A stretch of DNA of 20,415 bases, from IMG/VR virus record IMGVR_UViG_3300028388_004790, positions 1-20,415 of that record; one strand, given 5' to 3'. This stretch comes from a virus. The notes beneath the pieces are model-generated. The model was not told the DNA's origin, did no database searches, and saw only the letters and a list, made by a program, of their open reading frames with translations. This document shows, one piece after another, positions 1 to 7,929 of this stretch (the stretch's first letter is position 1; each line of letters starts with the position of its first letter). Position numbers and translations under genes: made by a program.

Positions 1-2223
1 CGTCCAGTTACCGGCAGTGTCAAAGCCATCGGCAAGCTCAAGGATGTCTGAGCTGTTGGTTGGCATGTGGACTGCTTCTATTGTAAATGCGCCATCTTCC
101 GTTGGTGTGATGCGCTCGATCTGATACGTGCGGACTTGAGTGCTGGGCAGCTTGACGGTGAAGACGATGCCAGTGGGTGAGCCAGTCTTGCCACTATCGC
201 TGACGGTCAGAGTTGCATCTGCTGGTTCGGTATCGGCGTCACCGTTCCAAGCAATCACGGTGTGGGTGCCGTCGGTGAGCGTTTTTGTGCTGACCAGTGC
301 ACCTTCGGGTGTGACGACGCCATTGTTGAACTCGTCGTATTCGGTGGCATCCATGCCGACTTTGATGTAGTCGCCTGGTGCCATGGCCATCAACACACCT
401 TCATGCGTTGTGGTGAAGCTGATGGTGTGCGTTGGGATGCGACGCATCCTGATTACGAACTTGGCAGCATCGATCGCATGGTCGCGGCTGGTGCAATAGT
501 CCGACATGTCGATGGTTTCGAGCGCGACGCTGGAACTGGCGGATGCTTCACGCACCAGCACTTCGCGCACGGTTGGGAACATGCCAGGGTTGTCGTAGTT
601 GGTACTGGCACGCTCTTCGCGGTAACGCACTGACACCTGAATAGGATCGCGTTCCTCGGGGTCGAAGTATTGCAACTTGAAGCTGTTCTCGACGATGTTG
701 CCTGCAGTGAATAGACCCTTGATCGTTACCGCGTCAAATTGCAACGCTGGCCGCAGAAAGAACTTGCCATCTGATTCGCCGAAGATCAGCAGATGCGTGG
801 CAGCAACATCAGCGCACCACTGGCGGATGTTGACTTGATCTCCGATCACGCCATCGTAGAAATACTTGCGGGTGTAACACCAGTCGGCTGCATCCTCGAA
901 CTCGGTCAGATCGATCATGTCATCAGTGATTAGATCGCCACGTCCGTAGGTTGTGTTGGTCAACAAATCCAGCACGATGTCGGGAAACAGGTGCGTCGCT
1001 CCAGTGGTCAAACTGTTACGCAGACGACGACAGGTTTTGCCACCAGTGACGTAGCAACTGAACTGGTTGAACTGCTGCCACTCGACCGAGGAGTTGATGT
1101 TGACGCCAATCAAGGCAAGATTGTCGTAGGTTGGCGCGGATGCGTTGGTGACGATCTCGTTCATGTAAACGATTTCGTGCTCTGGACCGCCTTCGGCTGA
1201 AGTTGTGATCTCCTCAAAAATAAACTTCTCGGCAAGCTTGCCCCAGGTGTCGATCAAAGACGTATCGCCGTTGCTGTAGTCGGCATCGCTCTGGGGGTAG
1301 TTGAGCTGCCCTGATGCTGATGGCCTGCGACCAACCGTGATCGCAAATGTATCAGCGCTGTTGGTGACCGACACACCAGTGAACATCACGCCAACACTGC
1401 CGGTTTCGGTGATGTTGACAATTGTGCCAAACGCATAGCTTGCATCAAGCACATAAAGCGTTTTGCCGCTTGAATGGTTCCGCACTTCGTAGCCGGACAC
1501 AGGCTCGAACTGGAACTCCCATTGCTTGATACTGGGCATGTTGAGCTGGATGTAATTGAATATCGGTTGCGATGTCGCGCTACGCACTCCGTAAAGATTT
1601 GCAAATGTAGTGAATGCACCAGTGCTGCCTGCGACTCTGTAGCTGATTTTGAAGAAGCTGTAGCGCTCAGAGCTGGTGGAAATCGTGTTGGAACGATGGA
1701 CATCGGTATAAAGTGCTGTGCCTTCGTTCAACACATCATCTTTGTAGTCAAGGCAAGCGCGGTTATCGCACTCGGTGAAACCCTTGGCTGAGTTGAAATT
1801 GGTGATGCCATTGATGCGGATGCCAAGCGTTGACTTCAGGCCAAACTCAACCACTTTGCATGGCCTGGTCGTGGATACGCTGCCGATCGCGCAACGCATG
1901 ATGTGACCGTCTGTTGTGGCAACGTTTCGCGGTTCAGGATCTGCGGTGCCTGTGTCAAATAGTTCATCTATCCATGTGTCGCCATCCTTCTCGATCTGCG
2001 CCTGCGTGTTAGTGCTGACCGTGCCAGTGCGGACAGTCTTGAAGGTCGCATTAACGGTCAGAGTTGCATTGTCAACCTCAGAGCTGAATGGACCATTGGT
2101 GCGGCTTGTGCAAACAGCAAGGCCAGTGCCGATCTTGGAACGAATCAGATGTTGTTGGATTGGTCCAACTAGAGTTTTTGCGATCGAACTTAAACGTGGG
2201 GTAATCAACTGTGGTAGTGACAT
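1..2223 (-). CDS. Tail tip / host-specificity protein, lambda J-like (partial, runs off left edge)
   Basis: An open frame of 741 codons starts at an ATG at 2223 and continues without a stop to the window edge, so the C-terminus is missing. The N-terminus (MSLPQLITPRLSSIAKTL) looks like a natural protein start. Around residues 417-432 the stretch VLDLLTNTTYGRGDLI, followed by acidic sequence and WCYTRKYF, resembles the central part of lambda J-type tail-tip proteins. These form the tail tip and contact the receptor. The start lies 146 bases inside the upstream tail gene in another frame. Only a weak GAG precedes the ATG, so the two could instead be one protein joined by a +1 frameshift. Position at the end of the tail block, after the tape measure and NlpC/P60-like genes, fits the lambda order. 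The family call is from remembered motifs, not from a search. Confidence 0.72.
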   Translation of the reverse strand, partial: MSLPQLITPRLSSIAKTLVGPIQQHLIRSKIGTGLAVCTSRTNGPFSSEVDNATLTVNATFKTVRTGTVSTNTQAQIEKDGDTWIDELFDTGTADPEPRNVATTDGHIMRCAIGSVSTTRPCKVVEFGLKSTLGIRINGITNFNSAKGFTECDNRACLDYKDDVLNEGTALYTDVHRSNTISTSSERYSFFKISYRVAGSTGAFTTFANLYGVRSATSQPIFNYIQLNMPSIKQWEFQFEPVSGYEVRNHSSGKTLYVLDASYAFGTIVNITETGSVGVMFTGVSVTNSADTFAITVGRRPSASGQLNYPQSDADYSNGDTSLIDTWGKLAEKFIFEEITTSAEGGPEHEIVYMNEIVTNASAPTYDNLALIGVNINSSVEWQQFNQFSCYVTGGKTCRRLRNSLTTGATHLFPDIVLDLLTNTTYGRGDLITDDMIDLTEFEDAADWCYTRKYFYDGVIGDQVNIRQWCADVAATHLLIFGESDGKFFLRPALQFDAVTIKGLFTAGNIVENSFKLQYFDPEERDPIQVSVRYREERASTNYDNPGMFPTVREVLVREASASSSVALETIDMSDYCTSRDHAIDAAKFVIRMRRIPTHTISFTTTHEGVLMAMAPGDYIKVGMDATEYDEFNNGVVTPEGALVSTKTLTDGTHTVIAWNGDADTEPADATLTVSDSGKTGSPTGIVFTVKLPSTQVRTYQIERITPTEDGAFTIEAVHMPTNSSDILELADGFDTAGNWT

Positions 2224-3817
2224 CAAGCTCAGAGAACGTGACCGAACCACTGGTGATGCCACCTCCAGACAGACTTGCACTTGTCAAAACCGTCTGCCCA
2301 TCAATGGTAGTTGTGCCTGTGCTAAGAGACGGCGACGAATAAGTTGGTGCAGAATAGCTTGGCGATGTAAGGCTGATCTCTTGCAAGCTCTCGGACTCAA
2401 CGAGAATCTTGTGGTACTGAACAACTGTTACGTCGTCTTCAGGATCGTCAGCCGTAAGATCGTTGCTAAGAGTAATCTTGAATTTGCTTGCTTTCAGCAG
2501 TTCAAGTTCAGTGTCAATCACGTTATTGTTCGAGACGTTTTCGAGACCGCTACTGTCAAAGCTCAGATTTACTGCGATCCATGCCACGTTGGAGTGACTT
2601 GGGCTGCTTACGTCGATAACAGTTGTGCCGGGCCAGGTAACTGCAACGCTTGTGCCGACCTCGACAGCAGTAACGCTTACCGTTAACCTTGCGAGTAAAC
2701 TTGCAGTGAGTGACTGCAAGTTGCTGTCGCGATACTTCAGATTTGCACTTGTTGATGAGCCGCTGCCTGTTGTATAGGGCTTGGCAAACGCACCGGGTGT
2801 TTCTGGTGTGATCAATTCTTTCGTGATCGACCACTCGCCAACAGTGGTCAGATCTTTAATGTCACGCCCAAATACAGTGTCTTTATCGCTGGATGAGTAA
2901 AGCGTGTAAGTTGTCGTGCCATCAATAGTGCCCAGCCCTTCCGATGTAATACCGCTCCGAGAACCGTAAAACGCTTGTGCCTTTCGGCGTTGCGCCCACT
3001 TAGCTTCATCAAGTACGCACTTAACTTTGGTGCGACCTTCGTCTCCCTCCGGCAAAAGCTGCGCTCTGACCTGCGGCTCGAACACAGGATTGGGTCGCAT
3101 CCCAAAGTCATTGCCGCAAAATGCGTAGAGCCCGAAAGTGGTCTGGTTGCTGGGGCGTTGCGCGGAACAGAAGTCAGTGGTTACTGTATTGCCAATCCTT
3201 ACACCGAAAACATCCGTCGAACCAACGGTGATGTTATTGGTATTGCCGACGTCCTCGGCTGGATCGCGACCGTAGACGTGATCGCTTGGAAGGATTCGTG
3301 TTGTCAGCCCGCTTGCGTAGCGTGCATACACTGCCATGCGCGAGCCAGTCTCATTCGCAGTACTACTGCCAAAGTCATAGCTTGTCAGCGTGTTGCCGCC
3401 AGATGCAAAATTCTTCGCATCGATAGCGCTAATCGGACCTTCGCCGACCAAGAAAATAGCTCGCAACATCTGCGAACCACCTAGGCTGTAAATCTGCGAC
3501 CACAGCAGTTGCGTGTTGACACGGACGCCGCCATAAACTACGCCGCCGATCGTTTCCTTGTTGGCGTACACCAACGGGATGATTGATCCGAGTGTGGAGA
3601 TTTCCTGCGTTGAGTTAAAGCCATACCGTGGCGCAAACCGCTGATTGCTAGTGATGGCTTCACCGCCGCGACCAATCTCGCGGATCTCTGATGGCCGTCT
3701 TGCAGATTCTTGAGTGGTAACAGGTTTGGGCTTGAAGAACGAAGCCGCAATCGTGCTGCCGATGCCAATGACAATGCTGACAACAGCTAGCGTGATTGGA
3801 TCAACACCAGCAATCAC
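2078..3817 (-). CDS. Large tail-tip / tail assembly protein (N-terminal J-like part)
   Basis: This is a 579-aa protein with a GTG start 15 bases downstream of the NlpC/P60-like gene's stop. Residues about 8-28 (ITLAVVSIVIGIGSTIAASFF) form one hydrophobic helix. Then comes a segment around GSIIPLVYANKETIGGVVYGG that resembles the N-terminal part of J-type tail-tip proteins ('xPVVYGxxRVGG'). The middle is rich in Ser, Thr, Gly and Val, as expected for beta-rich tail structural proteins. The last residues (HWPCCLHKPHQWSIQL) look unlike the rest and are read from DNA that also encodes the start of the next gene in another frame. The true C-terminus may therefore be earlier, or the ribosome may shift frame. 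Role (tail tip hub or assembly) is inferred from position and weak motif similarity. Confidence 0.65.
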   Translation of the reverse strand: MIAGVDPITLAVVSIVIGIGSTIAASFFKPKPVTTQESARRPSEIREIGRGGEAITSNQRFAPRYGFNSTQEISTLGSIIPLVYANKETIGGVVYGGVRVNTQLLWSQIYSLGGSQMLRAIFLVGEGPISAIDAKNFASGGNTLTSYDFGSSTANETGSRMAVYARYASGLTTRILPSDHVYGRDPAEDVGNTNNITVGSTDVFGVRIGNTVTTDFCSAQRPSNQTTFGLYAFCGNDFGMRPNPVFEPQVRAQLLPEGDEGRTKVKCVLDEAKWAQRRKAQAFYGSRSGITSEGLGTIDGTTTYTLYSSSDKDTVFGRDIKDLTTVGEWSITKELITPETPGAFAKPYTTGSGSSTSANLKYRDSNLQSLTASLLARLTVSVTAVEVGTSVAVTWPGTTVIDVSSPSHSNVAWIAVNLSFDSSGLENVSNNNVIDTELELLKASKFKITLSNDLTADDPEDDVTVVQYHKILVESESLQEISLTSPSYSAPTYSSPSLSTGTTTIDGQTVLTSASLSGGGITSGSVTFSELDVTTTVDYPTFKFDRKNSSWTNPTTSDSFQDRHWPCCLHKPHQWSIQL

Positions 3818-3832
3818 CGCATGGAAGTAAAT

Positions 3833-4213
3833 TCATTGCACAAAACGACGGTACTCGGATTCTCGCATGGCTCGTGGTGGCAACCAGCACACGCCACGTT
3901 TGTGATGCACAATCAAGACTCCGTTCTCTACTACGATACCGACGCCAAGCCCATTTGCGCCGTTCTCGAATAAGCACACCGAGAACTCTTCCATCTCAGG
4001 CGCTGGTTCAGTTGCGGCATCCCATAGCGCTTGCAGCTCTTCCCATTCAGCGGCACGTGCCAGCTCAAGCCACTTTTCATTGAATGGCGGGTGGTACACG
4101 CCAACGGAATCGAGGATCGCCCATACCATGATCAAGCAATCGGCACCGCGATCATTGCCGGGATGCTCGCCGAATCGATGCGGCAGCCCAATCCAGCGGC
4201 GCCAGTTGATCAT
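3833..4213 (-). CDS. NlpC/P60-like cysteine hydrolase, tail assembly (lambda K-like)
   Basis: This 126-aa protein contains RWIGLPHRFGEHPGN followed by GADCLIMVW, with a candidate nucleophile Cys26. Later come FSVCLFENG and GLGVGIVVENGVLIVHHKRGVCWLP, the usual layout of small NlpC/P60 domains in phage tail proteins. Family members cut peptidoglycan or help tail-tip assembly. In the classical pattern a His precedes 'VGI'; here Gly90 occupies that place, while His103 and His104 follow nearby. The catalytic His is therefore either displaced or lost. The ATG at 4213 forms a TGATG overlap with an open frame coming from the preceding minor tail gene. GGTGAG lies just upstream as a ribosome binding site. 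The order tape measure, minor tail, NlpC, tip matches lambda-like tails. Confidence 0.7.
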   Translation of the reverse strand: MINWRRWIGLPHRFGEHPGNDRGADCLIMVWAILDSVGVYHPPFNEKWLELARAAEWEELQALWDAATEPAPEMEEFSVCLFENGANGLGVGIVVENGVLIVHHKRGVCWLPPRAMRESEYRRFVQ

Positions 4214-4274
4214 CAGCTCACCACCAGCGAGCCGCTGCTAGGTAACGCACCAACCAATTCGGTGCTCAGCACCC
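4213..4274 (-). other. Out-of-frame C-terminal remnant of the minor tail gene
   Basis: About 20 codons (VLSTELVGALPSSGSLVVS, then TGA) are read in the -1 frame relative to the 101-aa gene upstream. The stop codon overlaps the next ATG as TGATG, the same coupling used elsewhere in this block (14808, 15158, 19339). No start codon with a ribosome site precedes it, so it is best read as the end of the upstream gene. Confidence 0.5.
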
Positions 4275-4571
4275 GTCGCTGAAGTCTGTGATGTCAAGAC
4301 TGACGGTTTTGAGTTCAAGCAACCAGCGGCTTTGAACGGCCTCGGCGAAAATGTTGACGCTAATGTCATTGGTGCCAGCACCCAGCACTGCTTCGGATCT
4401 ATCACCACCTTTGCTGCCAGCGCCAGTTGAGATAGCAAACGGCAGAAAGTTGTACGTCACTCCGCTGTACGTCCTGGTGACGTTGACGGAGAAGTTCTGG
4501 TACGCATAGGCGGTTGCGGTCGAGGAATTCTCCATGAACCGCGCATAGTTGACAAAGGCGAATGCGCTCAT
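4266..4571 (-). CDS. Minor tail protein, apparently interrupted by a frame break near its end
   Basis: The 101-aa frame begins with ATG overlapping the tape-measure stop (ATGA). It contains TYSGVTYNFLPFAISTGAG and GDRSEAVLGAGTNDISVNIFAE, a pattern I associate with short phage minor tail proteins encoded after the tape measure (compare lambda M/L position; DUF1833-like). The frame ends abruptly at DITDFSDGC. In the -1 frame the sequence continues as VLSTELVGALPSSGSLVVS and stops exactly in a TGATG overlap with the next gene. That suggests the intended C-terminus is in the other frame and that one base is missing, or slipped over, in the GGG run at 4272-4274. The complete product would be about 119 aa. 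Function is inferred from position. Confidence 0.6.
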   Translation of the reverse strand: MSAFAFVNYARFMENSSTATAYAYQNFSVNVTRTYSGVTYNFLPFAISTGAGSKGGDRSEAVLGAGTNDISVNIFAEAVQSRWLLELKTVSLDITDFSDGC

Positions 4572-7282
4572 AATCCGACCTTCTTGCGTGTCTTCACGCT
4601 ACCTTGCAATGCCTGTAGTGTCAGTTGACGACCGCGCTCAGCGGCTTGCGCCATGCCTTTGCGATGCTGCTCAGCAGTGACGTACTCGACATTATTGATC
4701 ACGCTGGATTCGTACCGTACATCGATCGGATCTGGGCTGGCCAGCATCGCCTGAGATGTGCGTTCCACTTCACGGATGCGGTTTGTCGTCATTGTATTTT
4801 GCTGCTTAATGAGCTGCTGACGGGTGGCTTCATTGCCACGCATCGCAGCATCTTGCTGCTCAAGCTTGTCACGGGTGTCACTATTTGATAGCACCATGCC
4901 ACTACTGGATGGCATGAACAACTCAGGCCCGCGTTCGCCGACGATGTAAGGCTGGTTTGCGTTGACGGGGCCGCCGGAGGCGCGGAATCCGGGGATCGGA
5001 CCAACACCGCCCATGAGGTTGGCTGCGTTTAGCCCGGAAGCCGCGCTGCCGCCAGCAAAGTTTAAGCCGCCGCCACCGCCGAGCGCACCAAGTACGGTCA
5101 TGAACAGTTTTTGGGCCAGAATCTGTGTGGCCATGTCGATGAAGGCGCGGCCAATGTTTTGGAACATCGTGGCGAAGGCTTCCTCGACCGTTCCAGTGCC
5201 GGTGACCACGGCTTGTACGGCGCTGGACATTGCTGTGGATAGCTCGTTGGCCAGGAAGCCATAGCGTTCCATCAGCTGGTTTTGGCGAAGCTGCGCTTGC
5301 TCTACAGCGTCGAGCTGCGGAAGTAAGCGTTCATAAAGGGTTAGTTGGTCTTGAAGTCCTTGGATTCGTATATCGAACTCGGCCCGTTCGCCAGGAGCTG
5401 CGGCTTCGCGCAAACGTGTTTGCTCGTTTATTTGTTCATTTACTTCTCGTAGAGCATCTATGCGGCGACGTTCCTGGCTCACAAGTAGATCAAGGCGTTC
5501 GGCGTCTTCCCCACCAAAAGGAGAAGATAGGCCCCGCTGAACGTCTTCGATCTGACGCCCAATATCACGGCCCACGGCAGCCGTAGCTAGTTGTGTTTGA
5601 ACTCGGAGTATCTCTCGCTCAACTTCGAGCTGCCGCTTCCGTTGTTCCGCCCGGCGAAGATCAAGCTTGCGCTGCTCCTCTAAAATAGTGGTTTGTTTTA
5701 CGTAAGTATCGTAAAGAATGTCCGCTTCCTTGTTTGATTTAGCATCAGCAAGTAGTCTACTATACTTAATGTCTAGAATTATGGCCTCGTTACTGCGCTC
5801 ATTATTTATTGTCTCAAGACGCTGCTCAATTGCAGCAAGAGCTCCCTTTTCAAGCTCTAAGACCTCTCGGCGAATTCTTATAAGTTCATTTTCTGTTTGA
5901 GCAGCACCCACAAGGGCGGAGTTTAACTGGTTAATACGTTGCTCTTGAGCGCGGGCGGCTTCTTTGGCGGCGCGTTCTGCTTCACGGGCGGCACGTTCCA
6001 GCTCGCGTTGTTTTTCCTTGTTTACACGTTCTTGCGCTGTGGCTCGATCGTCGGCTAATTTTTTGAGGTCGCGCTCTTTTTGTAAGATAAGTTCAGTTAC
6101 TTTTTCTTCTGTACCTTTTCCTGAAAGAATTAAATTTTGCTCTTCTTTAATAAACCTATTTTCGATAGCTCTTCGTTGCTCATTATAAACAGCATCGTCC
6201 AATAAATTATTGTTTAAAGTTAGTAAATCTCGCTCTTGATTTAAAAGCTCTATTCTGTTCTGCGTTGCACGGTCCAGCTTGGTTTGTTGTTCTTGTGCTT
6301 GGGATCGATCCGGTGTAGTTCCAGGGGCAAGTGCTTGAACGGCTTCCCCGGCGCCTCGAACAACAAAGCCACCAGGGCCGCCGCCTGGAACAAAAGCCAG
6401 CCCAAGTGCCAGCTGTGCTAACGCTTGTGGGACTTCAATGCGGTTAAGGATACTAATTATATCGGCAAAAGCTCGTGTCGCTAAAAGAACAGCAGGCAGT
6501 AGATCCGATACAATTTGGCCTTTAAGATCGGAAAATTCTTGCTGAAGATCGTTTGAAGCGTCGTTAAGGGCATTAAGTTGATTTACTGCATCTGTGCCTA
6601 GTCTTGCGGAAATTTCCGCAAACAAAACAGTTTGTGCGTCGTAGACCCGCCCCGCTTCTTCAAGCTGCGCGATCTGCTGCTTGCTGCTGTCGGCAACTTT
6701 TATGCCTGCTTCTTCAAGAGCAATAAGCGCCTGGGATGGTGTTTTTAGGGAGGCCGCAAGATCGTTTAGTTGTCTCGTAATAGTGTCGACCGCTTGACCT
6801 ACTGCCGTTCCAACCAAGGACAGGCCGAAGCCGAACTGGCCTCCGAGAGCGCCGCCAGCGGCACCGCCCAGTCCGCCGCCTACTGCAGCACCTGCGCCTT
6901 GGCCGAACAACAGCGGGAACGCGCCACCGATGACGGCACTTCCCACGGCCTCACGTCTTGTGGCGGCTTGTCTGCTGGCGACAGCTTGGACTTCCCGCTC
7001 GGCCCTGATGCGCTGATCGCGTAAATAACGGACCCTACGGAGATTTGTTTGTAATCTTTTACGTTCTTTCGTTTCCCTTAAGCGATCTAAGTCCTCGATG
7101 GACTGTCGAATAAGTTCGGCTTCAGCTTTTTGAGCACGTACTGCTGCCGTTTGAGCGCGGGTGCGTTTTCTTTTGCCGGCTACATCAAAAGGGTTTTGTA
7201 TTTTCTCTAAGCGCTGTTCCAGTTGTTTTAGTTCTTGGTCTAAGACCTTTACGCGAAGCTCTATTTCGCTTTGGTAAGCCAC
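4568..7282 (-). CDS. Tail tape measure protein (lambda H-like)
   Basis: At 904 aa this is the longest complete gene in the window. It sets tail length and sits inside the tail tube. Residues 1-110 are a charged coiled coil. Residues 112-165 form a Gly/Ala-rich hydrophobic segment (GGAFPLLFGQGAGAAVGGG and on), typical of siphovirus tape measures. About 330-660 is a long Glu/Arg/Gln-rich coiled coil. The C-terminal part has AFATMFQNIGRAFIDMATQIL, then a Gly-rich stretch and GGPVNANQPYIVGERGPELF, a signature common near the end of tape measures. The start is GTG. An AGGAG lies about 18 bases upstream, further than ideal. The stop overlaps the next gene (ATGA). The middle of the gene is clearly more AT-rich than its ends, suggesting mosaic exchange. 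Confidence 0.93.
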   Translation of the reverse strand: MAYQSEIELRVKVLDQELKQLEQRLEKIQNPFDVAGKRKRTRAQTAAVRAQKAEAELIRQSIEDLDRLRETKERKRLQTNLRRVRYLRDQRIRAEREVQAVASRQAATRREAVGSAVIGGAFPLLFGQGAGAAVGGGLGGAAGGALGGQFGFGLSLVGTAVGQAVDTITRQLNDLAASLKTPSQALIALEEAGIKVADSSKQQIAQLEEAGRVYDAQTVLFAEISARLGTDAVNQLNALNDASNDLQQEFSDLKGQIVSDLLPAVLLATRAFADIISILNRIEVPQALAQLALGLAFVPGGGPGGFVVRGAGEAVQALAPGTTPDRSQAQEQQTKLDRATQNRIELLNQERDLLTLNNNLLDDAVYNEQRRAIENRFIKEEQNLILSGKGTEEKVTELILQKERDLKKLADDRATAQERVNKEKQRELERAAREAERAAKEAARAQEQRINQLNSALVGAAQTENELIRIRREVLELEKGALAAIEQRLETINNERSNEAIILDIKYSRLLADAKSNKEADILYDTYVKQTTILEEQRKLDLRRAEQRKRQLEVEREILRVQTQLATAAVGRDIGRQIEDVQRGLSSPFGGEDAERLDLLVSQERRRIDALREVNEQINEQTRLREAAAPGERAEFDIRIQGLQDQLTLYERLLPQLDAVEQAQLRQNQLMERYGFLANELSTAMSSAVQAVVTGTGTVEEAFATMFQNIGRAFIDMATQILAQKLFMTVLGALGGGGGLNFAGGSAASGLNAANLMGGVGPIPGFRASGGPVNANQPYIVGERGPELFMPSSSGMVLSNSDTRDKLEQQDAAMRGNEATRQQLIKQQNTMTTNRIREVERTSQAMLASPDPIDVRYESSVINNVEYVTAEQHRKGMAQAAERGRQLTLQALQGSVKTRKKVGL

Positions 7283-7308
7283 GGCTTCGCGTGTTGACTA
7301 CTCCTAGT

Positions 7309-7838
7309 TTAACGGCGGCGACGGGCTTTCTCCATTTGCTTTTCTTGGTCTTCGTTTAGAATACTAAAGTAAGCGCTCCAGGCAATCAACTCCTCGGGGG
7401 TCATGGTGGTGCGGACTTCGGAGAGGCTCATGCCGAGTTCTTTGGCGACGCCAAATTGGAGCATGAGCCAGTTGTCTTTGCGAAGGTCCGCGATCAGGCT
7501 TTTGGGTCCATCGGCTCGTCGTTGCCGTCGTCGAGGATGCCGAGCATCAAGGCTTGAAGGTCCTTGTCTTTGACTTCGTTCTTGAGTACGTCGATTTCAC
7601 CGGGGCTGAAGAGTTTCTTGCCGTTTTCGTCCATGGCCTTGCTGATCAGCAGTTGCAGGGCAAATGCCGAGGCGTCGTCTGATTTTGCTTGTTTTTGGGC
7701 GCGTTCGCGTTCAGCCATGGTCAGGGGGCTGACGTGCATCTCGAACATGCTGCCGTCGGAGAGTTCGATTTCGCGCTTGGTGGGTTCGAGGTTAGCGGCC
7801 TTACGCAGGCGGTCGATGGCGCGGGTAGGAACCGGCAT
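7309..7838 (-). CDS. Tail assembly chaperone, -1 frameshift fusion (lambda gpGT-like)
   Basis: If ribosomes slip back one base at CCCAAAA (7500-7506), the 114-aa upstream product is extended by about 62 residues to give a 176-aa fusion. The extension begins SLIADLRKDNWLMLQFGVAK and contains ELGMSLSEVRTTMTPEELIAW and a basic end, KARRRR. This resembles the C-terminal T part of phage tail chaperones (DUF4035-like: small helical domain with 'SLxEvr ... eLxeW.a'). In lambda the G and GT products bind the tape measure and tube protein during tail assembly and are absent from the virion. The location between tube and tape-measure genes is exactly the expected one. The extension has no start of its own. 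Slippage is inferred, not shown. Confidence 0.8.
7494..7838 (-). CDS. Tail assembly chaperone, unshifted product (lambda gpG-like)
   Basis: This is a 114-aa, mostly helical and charged protein starting at ATG 7838. It includes TKREIELSDGSMFEMHVSPL (a short beta part) and helices around MAERERAQKQAKSDDASAF and GEIDVLKNEVKDKDLQAL, ending GNDEPMDPKA. That fits the short G-type product made by most ribosomes at such loci. No strong ribosome binding site is visible before the ATG. The gene follows a terminator, so its transcription depends on read-through or on a local promoter that I cannot place firmly. Confidence 0.8.
   Translation of the reverse strand: MPVPTRAIDRLRKAANLEPTKREIELSDGSMFEMHVSPLTMAERERAQKQAKSDDASAFALQLLISKAMDENGKKLFSPGEIDVLKNEVKDKDLQALMLGILDDGNDEPMDPKA
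7500..7506 (-). promoter_or_regulatory. Putative -1 ribosomal frameshift site (CCCAAAA)
   Basis: On the coding strand the upstream frame reads GAC CCA AAA GCC TGA. The heptamer C CCA AAA fits the X XXY YYZ rule for -1 slippage. It lies 3 bases before the unshifted stop codon. After slipping, the reading CCC AAA AGC CTG ATC enters a frame that is open to 7309 and encodes the expected T-like domain. I did not find a clear downstream pseudoknot by eye. Confidence 0.78.
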
Positions 7839-7880
7839 AGCAAGTGATGGTGTATAGGTTTACTGTAGCGTTCCAGCATG

Positions 7881-7903
7881 AAAAAGCCCCGGTGGTCCGG
7901 GGC
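7881..7903 (-). terminator. Intrinsic terminator after the tail tube gene
   Basis: On the minus strand a perfect 7-bp stem GCCCCGG / CCGGGGC with a 4-base loop (ACCA) is followed by TTTTT. It lies 26 bases after the tail tube stop and before the chaperone gene. Confidence 0.9.
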
Positions 7904-7929
7904 GTGTATCCGTATGCTGTAGCGGTCTA

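Noticed and set aside
1916-2686. A 256-aa rightward frame over the tail-tip genes
   Set aside because: It crosses two genes in good frames, shows no domain pattern and has unusual Cys and Arg content, as expected for a shadow.
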